A stretch of DNA of 33,268 bases from Nephromyces sp. MM_2019 (taxonomy: Eukaryota > Apicomplexa > Aconoidasida > Nephromycida): assembly GCA_015657535.1 (NCBI GenBank), contig JADHZB010001290.1, positions 5,412-38,679 on the forward strand, in the 5' to 3' direction. The position numbers were made by a program, and so were the translations under genes. The stretch's first letter is position 1; every line of letters begins with the position of its first letter. This document shows, in pieces, positions 23,658 to 33,268 of the stretch. The notes beneath the pieces were generated by a model. The model searched no databases. It was given only the letters and a program-made list of their open reading frames with translations, and was not told the origin of the DNA.

Positions 23658-25735
23658 ATGATTAAAATGAAAACTAATTTTAGAATACTGGAACAAAGTA
23701 AAACAGCATTCTTCTGCTGTGATATTCAGGTAATAAAACATATACATTAGGATATTAGAATACATATATAATATGTGCAGATAAGTATATACATAATACA
23801 CTTGTAAACAATGCTTCATATATTATATTTTTTAAAGCAAAGATTTGTTGATTTAATCCACCAAATGCCAACTATAATATCAACGGCACAGTTTTTACTA
23901 AAGTGTGCAAAAATTCTGAGTATGTATATTATGCGTGAAAATATATTGTACATGAGTTTATATGGTTTTCTAAGTTTTTTTTTGTGATTTACATACGTAT
24001 CTATATAAATTCCTTTTAATTATGTGTCATATATGTAAATTTGTGCAAATTGTCAATTCTTTTTTATTTTATGCGAATATCGGTAAATTATTGCTAAGTT
24101 CTGATATGAATGTTTTTGCAATATATGCATATCATTTTTATTTTTAAAAATTAATGCAACTTGATTGATTTGTGTAATACTCTCCATTATACCTAAAACC
24201 ATCACATTTTACAAACCAGACATCCCAACAATCGTAACAGAACAATACCCCAAAGCTCTTGGTAAAACAAGTAAGTATTACTAGAACATACACATAAATA
24301 TTGACACTGAAACAGCTATGTATTCAATTTATTACTTATAGACCTAGTCATTTTTGAGAATCAAACTAATGATGTACATTTATAATTTTACCCCCAGCAA
24401 AATAGCCCTTTTTCCTATATATTCGTAAATCTTCACACTTAATTTCAGTACCAGAGTTAGATATTAGCGATGCAAGGGTATTTGAGAAATTAAAATTTTC
24501 GATGATGATTCCTGAAGTGAAAGACCTACTCAAGGAAAACAATTTAAGACAAGTTGTACTTTTCGGTATAGAAACTCATGTTTGTGTCCAGGTATAATTA
24601 GTAATTATTTGCATATATGTATGTGTGTGCTTCAATCTGTGCATGCAAGCTCATGTACATTTATGAAATCACAGTTAGTAATGTTAACCTCCCACTTAAT
24701 CGATCATAATATATGTATACACTGATTCACAAAACTTAAACCATAATACCGCAGGCATCATTAGCTTCATCGGCTACATTTAACTCTTTTGCAACACATC
24801 ATAGTAATACACAATAAGCTTAAATGCACATCTATAACAACTGAAATTAATCGATATTATATACATATTCAAATTTTTATATTTCAAATAGGCAACTGCC
24901 TTAGATTTGATAAAAGAAGGCTATGATGTTTTCGTAATAACTGATGGAGTTTCCAGCCAGGTTGTAAATTATATAAATTCAACAAAAAATCCAATTAAAC
25001 TTAAATAATATACGCTTCTATATGTTTAGATTTCATTTACAAACACACATTAATTATATGTGATTAAGTTAAAGTTATACACCAATACCACCTTTTTTAG
25101 ACACATCTATTTAGCAACCAAACACTCATCTACATTTTTTCAGAAAAGGAAATAATAAAACGAAAAGCATATGTAATTTTTATCTTTCAGAAACCTATAG
25201 ATCGTACTACAGCTATAAGAGTAAGATTTTAACTTAAGAATATATATATTATTTTCCTAGTTGATTATAAGAAAAATCGTTGAAATTTCATAAAATTTTC
25301 CTTAATTTTAGAGAATGGAGAATACTGGAGCAACATTACTAACTTCTGAGGGTGCTGTATTTGAAATTATGAAAACAGCTGAACACACTAACTTTAAGGT
25401 AAAAAGATACTACCATTCATATAACATACACAATTCCTTGATATATATACACATTGGATACACACATAGATTAACATGTAACATAGACAATACTTTTAAT
25501 ACCCACAAACATAGCACATATTAGCAGAGACACATAGTATCAATCCACGCATTCATATAATATATACACATTATAATACACCCAAGTACAGATATACACA
25601 TACAAACTGATTCATAAATATATAAATATCTAATGCTTCCCACATTTTCACATTTTATTATACACACACTTTAAACAGCAAATAAGCCAACTCTTAAAAA
25701 TGATGAAATTAGAACCTGGACTTTCATCTCTATAA
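23658..25735 (+). CDS. Isochorismatase-like cysteine hydrolase (ISOC1 type)
   Basis: Eight small exons: 23658-23729, 23838-23919, 24220-24270, 24449-24591, 24892-24960, 25191-25220, 25312-25398, 25679-25735. All are GT-AG with agreeing phases, giving about 196 residues, normal for the family. These enzymes have a Rossmann-like alpha/beta fold and an Asp-Lys-Cys catalytic triad. Here the triad is the Asp of FFCCDIQ, the Lys of FEKLKFSM and the Cys of GIETHVCVQ. Other family marks are AKILNIPTIVTEQYPKALGK, IPELD, ATALDLIKEGYDVFVITDGV and TGATLLTSEGAVFEIM. The spacing fits the eukaryotic ISOC1/ISOC2 group better than bacterial isochorismatases or nicotinamidases. The natural substrate of that group is not settled. 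No signal peptide is seen, so it is probably cytosolic. An in-frame ATG at 23667 is a possible alternative start. Introns are 91-300 bases. Confidence 0.92.
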
Positions 25736-26676
25736 AAAAACATTTAATTTAATAATTTTGCATTCAAGACAAAATTAAACAAAAATATATATATATTATA
25801 GCTTTAATAAAAATTTATTACTATGTTTATTTTTATCTTTATTATTTTACACGTTTTAAAATTATACTAAAATAATTTAAATTTAAAAAACTAAAATTAA
25901 TTTGTAGATTATTCATTTCTTGTAAAATGGGAGATTGATCCGTGCCTGTATGTGAAAACTGTATTTGTTGTAGATAATTTATGTCTACTTATAAATGTAC
26001 AATGCACAAGAGTGCGCTTTTGAGTAATTATTGGAATATTCATGTTTGTAAGTAACTAATATATATAGTTGAGCATTTACTTCGCATGTTTATATTCAAA
26101 TGGGTGCATTTTGTGTAAATTGTCTTGATTTTTTGAGTAAACTATTTGTTAGGTTGTGCTTATTGACTTGAGCCCGATCATGTAATTAGATTATGTTTGT
26201 AACTACTTTTCATCTGTGGGTACAAGTAATTTTGCTGTGTTATAATTAATTAGTAGAGTGAGTGTAAGCAATTTTTTATATGTGTGCATAACAATTATAT
26301 ATATATATATACTGTTTTGTACGTATTAATTTAATTTTTTTACTTGTGGAAAATAATTATGTGTATTAATATCCATAAATAATTGGTAGGCATGAGGCTA
26401 CATGTCTATAGGCTATCTAAGCAAATAGAGTAAAAGCTGAGTTAATAAATTCATACATTTTTTAATTTTTATAGATTTAGATGTGTAAAATTCTTATAGA
26501 TTTGTGAAAAAGTAAATTTATAATAATTCGATACATTAAATCTGATATAGATGTATATATAGCTTATATATCTATAATTTATTTGGCAAAAACCTCTAAA
26601 CCATTTGTTAAAATAATTTTGAGTTATGTATATCTAATTAAAATCTTGATCCATCCCCAACACCCCTTATTTTAAA
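25736..26676. other. 0.94 kb spacer, nothing recognised
   Basis: The 3' flank of the isochorismatase-like gene and the 5' flank of the small membrane protein gene. It is AT-rich and T/G-biased on the plus strand from about 25930 to 26400, with a short (AT)n run near 26296-26312. No coding segment was found. Confidence 0.55.
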
Positions 26677-27478
26677 ATGAAAGCGTTATTCAATTCCATG
26701 TTTTGCATACAAATTTTTTTCATAGCTTTTGTTACACATTTAAAGAATCTTGGAAGATGTGAGATGTAAGTATTTGTGTGTGTAATATTTAGAATCTTGA
26801 ATTTATTAATTTATAATTTATAAATCGATTCCAGTTTATTTTACAATAAACATAACTAATAATGCTTAAGAGTTTTGATTTAGTTGCACATCTTATAAAC
26901 TCTCTTAAGTCAAATATCATTTTTACTGTGTATATGCATGGGTGCATTTATAAATTGAAACGTACATAAAATGATACTTTGCTTGACAATAAATATATAT
27001 AAACTCTAAGATGTGAATGGATCATCAAGATAAATATATGTACATTTTTTGACTATAGAAACATGCTAATGCGCAAATACCTGAAAAGATGTGCACAATA
27101 ACTTTATGTATGTTTTTATGCGTTTATTTATGTCTATATGCACATGCATGCTTGTGCCTTTGTGCCAGTGTTTTTAAGTTGATAATAACAAAATTTTATA
27201 TGTAAAATGTGTCGGTGATTATAAACTTACACCTATGCCTGTATTTTTGTGTGTGTGCATCTCTAAGCCATCCAAAGCAAGAAATTGTTCAAATACCAGA
27301 TTATGAGATAGCTTATAATTCCAAATTGATACATTGCTTAACTAGCATGTCAATGGCAATTCTTTCATGTGCTTGTGTAGTTTATTTTTGGTTAAACGTT
27401 AGACAGACTGCAGTTGTTATCGAAATTAGGGATATTGGTAAAAACTCTGAAAACTACAATGGCACTATAAAGAGTTAA
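26677..27478 (+). CDS. Small orphan membrane protein (signal peptide plus one TM)
   Basis: Exon 1 is 26677-26765 (donor GAGAT^GTAAGT) and exon 2 is 27268-27478 (acceptor CATCTCTAAG). The phases agree (2 then 2) and give 99 residues. An N-terminal hydrophobic stretch (MFCIQIFFIAFVTHL) looks like a signal peptide. A short luminal part (HPKQEIVQIPDYEIAYNS) is followed by a membrane helix at about 51-72 (MSMAILSCACVVYFWLNV) and a polar tail ending NSENYNGTIKS. The topology is probably type I. I recognise no family. The good donor, matching phase and signal-plus-TM layout argue for a real gene. Without the first exon, exon 2 alone would give a poor CA/TG-derived start, so I chose the spliced model. 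Function unknown. Confidence 0.55.
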
Positions 27479-29193
27479 CATCAATCAGTTACAATTCAGA
27501 TTGAATATTTATTTATTAGCATTTTGTGTTCTAGTTATCTACAATGCATATATATATATATATATTTGTTTGACACTAGAATAGGAAAAAAATATGTAAA
27601 TATTTTTCGGAATACTACGAGAGAAATTTTCAAAAAAAAGTTGTATGAAAAATTTTCCTATTCAGCTGATAGAATGTCTTGTAAACAAAATTACTAACAC
27701 TCTATATAGCCTTGCATACATACATGTGGGTGAAATAAATATATAAATAGATTAGATTGAAACCTTTGTTGAAGCATCTATTACTCATATTTAGGTACAA
27801 CAAGCTGCTAAGTAATTTATAAATTCGGATATTAATTGCATTTATACCATACAAATATAAAATTAAATGTTTTCGGAATATGTACTCACCCTTTTCAGTG
27901 TTTTAAATTATTTATATTAAAAAAATTATGAGAATGTTCGGTTAGTTATTATTTAACCTTTAGCATAATTTGTATAATTTAATGTTGAGGTGTGTTTATA
28001 AATTTAAATATAATATATATATATATATATGTATGGTATATATATTTAAGTATAAATGTATATACACTATAAGCTAAACATACACTAAAACGTAAATAAA
28101 ACTACCACTTATGAAAATAAAGGACTTACCCACATATCAAACTTTTAAAATCTACTTGCACTAAATAAATTACACGGAATAATAAAAAATCAAATTTACA
28201 CATAAGCTACTAACATAACATAAAAAACATTAACTAGAAATTTACAGACTGTATAGCACAAACTATAAACTATATAGATAGACACTACACACTCTATATA
28301 CTAAACTTTCTACACGCTATATATTCTACGAGCTTCACTCCTCACAGTTTATAAACACTACACACTAAATACCCTACACACTAGACACTATTCACACTCT
28401 CACACTGCATGATGCTACATATTCCTCAGAACAATAAACATAAACATAATAGATTTCTCAATTATTTCCAAATTGAACTAAATTTTCAATTTTCACCAAA
28501 TTTTGTTTACAAATTTCAAAAATTTTAAAACTTAGAAAGCACAGTGTTGAATTCGAAATTTTTTTATTAATTCTGATTAGTTTATTTAAATAAGAATGAA
28601 ATTTGATGTTTAATAAATTTCTAACTTTTTGTAATCAATGTATTAAAATTAGAGGAATATATGAGTATATATTTAAACACAGGTTTGAGTATACATATTT
28701 ATTTCAACACATTAAGCATGTTTCAATACTTTAGATTTCATTAAAAATGTCAAGGCTTAGCAAAATTATATTTATTTGATGTATGGTATAAAGTTTGAGT
28801 ATTTCTTGCTAATTTCTTTTATACAATATACATTTCATGCGCACATTGACACAAAATAAATTCCATATGCACACACACACGCACATACTCTCTCCCACAT
28901 TTCTTAATCCTTATAGTTTTTGAGGAAAATTTGCATATAAAATCCCAAGCTATCTCGTAAATTTGTTTCATAATATATCTTTTAACGTTTAGAAACCAAT
29001 TTCTACACACAAAAACATTCACATACTTAACTAAATATACACACACCCAAAATTACTTAGTGTGTAACTCGGGAAAATGTACAAAGGTTGTACAAATTTG
29101 CTCTGCATTTCCTCGAACTAACATAGTATAAACACACCAAAGTTCATTATATAGTCGTATCAACACTACGCACACACACAATTCCTTTGAATA
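27479..29193. other. 1.7 kb spacer upstream of the FAS1 gene
   Basis: AT-rich with short (AT)n runs near 27550 and 28014-28030. About 28080-28430 is A/C-rich on the plus strand and made of degenerate ACACTA/TACACACT pieces. The short minus-strand open frame at 28819-29046 has no splice partner or family character. The last 200 bases should hold the FAS1 promoter and 5' UTR. Confidence 0.55.
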
Positions 29194-32100
29194 ATGTCCA
29201 ACTCACACAAACTGAGACTTGATCAGAGTTTGGTCGTATTTTTATTAATTTTAATAAATTTCAGCAAAATTTTCCAGATACAATGCCAAACAAATAGCAC
29301 ACAACTATCAGTGACCTCTAATTTAACTATAACTAGCCTAGACACTACAAAAAACCAAGATGACTACAATGTTGTTGAGATATCTACTGATGTAAAAGGA
29401 CTTTATGACTTTATAAGTAGGGATGAAGAAATTCACATAAAATGTGTAAGTCAAAACAATCAAATGTATTGTGAATTTATTCCAATTTCAACAAAGAACA
29501 GCAAAAATGAGCGAATTCCAACATTTATAAATCAATTTATAAACCCTGAAGAGCAGCTATATAATTATGGTTAGTTTTGATAAGAGAATTGGAGTAATAA
29601 TAGAGTGTGTATGTAATGTTGATTAGAAATTTCGATTAATAGGATGTGCGCTCAAATCTCAAAATGAAATATGAGTAATTTTTGTATCTAATCATTAGTA
29701 TGAAACTTGAGTTGTATTTTAAGCTCATAATATGTATAAATGTGTTGGTCTTTATCTTGAAATATTAATTTTAATTAAGCTTAAAATATGTATTTGTAAG
29801 TTTTGAAATATTCCAAGTTCAATATATCGATAGATTATATCAACTTTCCTTTCATAGTACCATATTAGAAATTAATTGATCACGAGATTTGATATATATA
29901 TATATATATATATGTATTGACTCCTATATATATTTGCCTACATATATATGTGCCTACATACATATGTGCCTATGTATATATACACACTCATATATATGAG
30001 CGTTTATTATTTAAAACATACCCAAAGCTTATTTTTAAAATATTTCAATCATAGATTGGTGCTTAAATAATGGGAATATTTTATATAATTATTGCAATAA
30101 TAGTGATGTCATTAAATTTGATAAAGGGTTTATAAAAGAGGTAAGAAATAATAAATAAAAAAAAATTGAATAAATTTAGAGAATTATTTTCCCCATCTTC
30201 ATCTAAATTCAAATTTTGCAAAAATTGAAATAAATTTATAGGCTGATGATCAATATAAACAAGAGAAATTTAATCAAATCATTCACGATTTAATAAACAA
30301 AACTAATACTGGAGAAATTTGTATATACTTTAATAATTTTGTACAAAGTTCAGAATTTAGATGTTATAATGAATTGGGTGAGAATCTGCGTAAATTAAGG
30401 TAATACGATGCTTCTCTTGGTAGTGTAACTTTTATTTGGTTTTTACATGCAATTTGCACCCAATTTGCAAATAATTTGCACCCAATTTGCACCTAATTTT
30501 CACCCAATTTGCACATTGTTTTGCATACAATAAATATCCAATTTTTAGGATTAGGAGTTTACAAGTGAATATAAAATCACAATTACAAGATTTTACGATG
30601 GATGTTATTGATATGGATCCTGTAAGCGTCAATCTAAAAAATTATTTAAAACACACATATACACACTTGTTCAAACCTAAAAATATTGATAGAAATATGT
30701 AATACTAAATAAAATTTATATATACTCCTCCGTTCAAACGTATATAAATCTCATAGGAGTGTTTTAAACACATATAGATATTGGATATATTTAAAATTAC
30801 ATACTTATATGCCTACACATACGCACAATAATACCTACATGTACATACATGTATACCTACACACATACACCTACCAATCACACATATATATACACATACC
30901 CATTCCTTCCAATACAAATTCTGCATACCTAAAAATGTGTAAATTTTTGTTAGGATTTGTTAATGCTTTCTGATTTTATAAAAAAAAGTGAAATATTCAT
31001 CAAAAACCCATTCCTTAAGCGAATAGGGATGACTGTCTTTGCTCCCATAGACTCTGTTTATTCTGAAAATTCAATGATGCTAAATTGGTTTGAGAATAAG
31101 GTATGTGTGTATGTATGTGTGTGTGTGTGTGTCTGTATATATATATGTGTGTATGTGTGTGTCTGTGTATATGTGTCTGTGTATGTGATTTTAAGTTTAG
31201 AATACATAAATAAATCCCGAGAGAATGTTTATCATCGAAATCTTGATTTCAATGTATATTATAAGATTACATAGCTAGTTCTATAAACACCTATATAGCT
31301 TTACAGATTATATGTATGTATATATCTTTGTGTCTGTGTGTGTGTATATAGTTAACAGAATTACCAGATTATCAACAAACAATGAGTGATATTTTAATGA
31401 GACATGTTGTTATTGCTCGCATCATCCAACCAACTTCCATAAAATTTGATGAAATTTCGACGTTTTGGGCGAAAAATGGCGAACGATTGGACCTTCTAAA
31501 AACAAAGGATGAACATGGGAATCAAATTTATAAAATAAATGATGCAAATGTAAGTTGAAATAAATATTTATATGTGTGTGTGGGAGGCGGATGGGTTAAT
31601 AATGGGCGGGTGTGTGTGGGTGGGTGGGAGAAGTGTTCTAATTATGTATAGTTGTGCGTGGTGGTGTTATCTATGAGTGAATATAAGTGTGTATCTACGT
31701 ATATCTTATGTTACAAGACTACTAGGTGTAATCAATATATACACACAATATATATATGTGCATATATAGATTGTTGAGATAATCAAAACAAAGAGGGGTA
31801 TGTTGTATAAGATTGATCAAATTCTCCACCCTAGGTGGAACCCTGGTCCCAATTTTATCGATTTCTTTAAAGAGTCAAAAGTAATCAAAAATGTGTATCA
31901 TACACAGATCTATATACATGAATTATATCACACATAAATCATATGATCATGATCACATCACACACAAAAAATATAGACATGAATTACATCACACACACAT
32001 AAATCACATCACACATGCACGCATAAAGCACCTGCAAACACGAATTGTACTTCAAACTTACATAAATCATTAAATTTAAAAATTGCATTGTAGTGATTTC

Positions 32101-32879
32101 AAATCACACACAACTCTCAACCTATATCAATGTGTGTGTATATTATTGTGTAGGAGTATACAAAATTATATTCAATGATGAAGAAATTTCAGACACTAAC
32201 TGATCCCATCGCTAATGTTGGCCCTGTCACACTCTTTGCCATCCCAGATAGTGGCTGGGTATTACCAAATGGTGTGCCAGTCCCAGACTGTGTATTTACT
32301 GCACTCTCAAGAAATGAAAACAAAGATTTACTAGAAAAAATGATTATGTAATATCTTAAACACAGGATTATGTGTGTGTGTGTGTGGGGTTGGCGGGAGG
32401 ATGAGAGGTCTTAGATATGTGGATGTTATTTATGTATGTTGGTTACCGTGTGTAATACAGTGTATATATATTGCATGAAGTATATAGATCACTGTATATT
32501 CAGAGATTTGTAAACGATTTACTCTGAATTTCCTGTTCATCATACACACACACATGAATTACATATACACAGATAATCACGAAAAATTCTTATACCCGCA
32601 TATTTATACACATACACTCACTCATCTAATCATACTGACCCACAAATTAACACCCCATACAAACACACACACAAACACACACACCCACACCTATATTATA
32701 GGTTATTGACTGTACCTGGTTTATGGAATTCAACAGCTATTCATATGAGAAATAGTTTGCCTGTATTTTATGGCGATGAGTCGATCAATGTTGTACGTGA
32801 AATTCAAGATGATGGGACTATAGGTACATTTTTAGAGGGGAGTAAGATAAGTAAATGGAATATACCTATTTTTAATGGG
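29194..32879 (+). CDS. Secreted FAS1 (fasciclin) domain protein, 5' part (9 exons, runs off right edge)
   Basis: Exons: 29194-29569, 30055-30140, 30242-30399, 30549-30621, 30954-31100, 31352-31549, 31770-31880, 32154-32347, 32702-32879. All are GT-AG with agreeing phases, giving 507 residues so far. An N-terminal signal peptide (LVVFLLILINFSKIFQIQC) is followed by about 180 residues of unrecognised, Asn-rich, Cys-containing sequence (IKCVSQNNQMYCEF, YGDWCLNNGNILYNYC, GEICIYFNN). The first FAS1 domain spans about residues 230-380, with TVFAPIDSVY, ILMRHVVIARI and the closing GMLYKIDQILHP. A second begins at about 385 (SKEYTKLYSMMKKF), with VTLFAIPDSGW and GTFLEGSKI; it is cut by the window edge, where the donor GTAAGT at 32880 opens another intron. 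FAS1 domains mediate extracellular adhesion or matrix/cell-wall contacts. The N-terminal cysteine-rich part may be lineage specific. Confidence 0.85.
29891..29982. repeat. (AT)n run and 16-bp tandem repeat in FAS1 intron 1
   Basis: An (AT)n run at about 29891-29912 is followed by three 16-base units beginning TGCCTA at 29935, 29951 and 29967, the third diverged. All lie in the 485-base first intron of the FAS1 gene. Confidence 0.8.
30443..30517. repeat. 11-bp-type tandem repeat in FAS1 intron 3
   Basis: About six imperfect units of the form CAATTTGCACC fill the middle of the intron 30400-30548. The repeat keeps frames open on both strands and explains the short open frames seen there; no coding role is inferred outside the exon beginning at 30549. 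Confidence 0.8.
31101..31350. repeat. TG-rich simple sequence in FAS1 intron 5
   Basis: The intron begins GTATGTGTGTATGTATG, continues with TG runs to about 31187, and ends with another TGTCTGTGTGTGTGTATATAG tract at the acceptor. Both ends are TG-rich, unlike later introns of the same gene that end in CA. Confidence 0.85.
31891..32040. repeat. Degenerate ATCACACA-type repeats in FAS1 intron 7
   Basis: Repeated pieces of the form ACATGAATTAxATCACACA and ATAAATCACATCACACA occur through the intron 31881-32153. The His/Thr-rich open frame across it is repeat-derived. Confidence 0.75.
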
Positions 32880-33268
32880 GTAAGTTAATATATTAAATAC
32901 ACACACTCACGCATCACACATCGCATACACGTTACACATCACATACACATTTCACACACATTAAACATCACACACACATCACACACACATTACACACACA
33001 GTAAACATCACACACACATCACACATCATACACACATCACACACACATCACACATTACACACACATCACACATCGCACACAGATCATACACACATCACAT
33101 ATCATACATATCACACACATCACACATCATACATCCCACACATCATACATCCCACACACACACACACATCACACACACACACACATCACACACACACATA
33201 CATACACACACACACACACACATCACACACACACATACATACACACACACACACACACATACATACAC
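32880..33268. repeat. CA-rich minisatellite/microsatellite at the right edge
   Basis: From the donor of FAS1 exon 9 to the end of the window, the sequence is almost only ACACATCAC and (CA)n with CATACATAC pieces. It is the start of an intron whose end is not in the window. Both window edges therefore lie in long simple repeats. Confidence 0.95.

Noticed and set aside
28819..29046. Minus-strand 75-residue open frame near the FAS1 start
   Set aside because: Partly made of CA repeat, with no family or splice support; more likely promoter or 5' UTR of the FAS1 gene.
1..33268. Transposons, rRNA, tRNA, viral or bacterial insertions
   Set aside because: No reverse transcriptase, transposase, integrase, terminal repeats or RNA gene signatures were seen on either strand.

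Overview
The window is AT-rich eukaryotic DNA: intron-split genes with GT-AG splice sites, long AT-rich spacers and very dense TG/CA/TA microsatellites. There are no bacterial-style operons, ribosome binding sites or insertion sequences. I built the gene models by hand, joining open segments whose splice phases agree and whose joined products match known families. The best lineage clue is a ferlin whose N-terminus resembles apicomplexan ferlins (inference from remembered family character, no search run). With a secreted PhoD-like phosphatase, an ISOC1-type isochorismatase-like hydrolase and a secreted FAS1 protein, this suggests an apicomplexan or a close alveolate relative. The species cannot be named from this sequence.

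Layout, left to right. 1-6172, minus strand: the 5' part of a ferlin gene, ten exons carrying about 600 residues, running off the left edge. Its introns are packed with microsatellites and minisatellites. 6173-11518: a 5.3 kb spacer with no recognisable gene. 11519-15997, plus: a two-exon gene for a 1424-residue co-chaperone-like protein with a coiled coil, an ankyrin-like segment, TPRs, a J domain containing HPD, and a long Asn/Ser/Asp/Lys-rich tail. 15998-18823: spacer. 18824-20854, plus: a six-exon PhoD-like phosphatase with an N-terminal signal sequence and a C-terminal membrane segment. Its first exon carries an in-frame TAA that a 27-nt mini-intron could remove. 21116-21830, minus: a two-exon orphan secreted protein with a Thr-rich tail, convergent with PhoD. 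23658-25735, plus: an eight-exon isochorismatase-like hydrolase. 26677-27478, plus: a two-exon 99-residue orphan with a signal peptide and a membrane segment. 29194 to the right edge, plus: nine exons of a secreted FAS1-domain protein, 507 residues seen, truncated by the window end.

The genes are not an operon and share no obvious pathway. Four of the seven (PhoD-like, Thr-rich, small membrane and FAS1 proteins) carry signal sequences, and the ferlin family works in vesicle fusion and regulated secretion. The window is therefore rich in secretory-pathway genes, which may be coincidence. TG/CA repeats are concentrated in the introns of the ferlin and FAS1 genes and nearly absent from the PhoD and Thr-rich genes.
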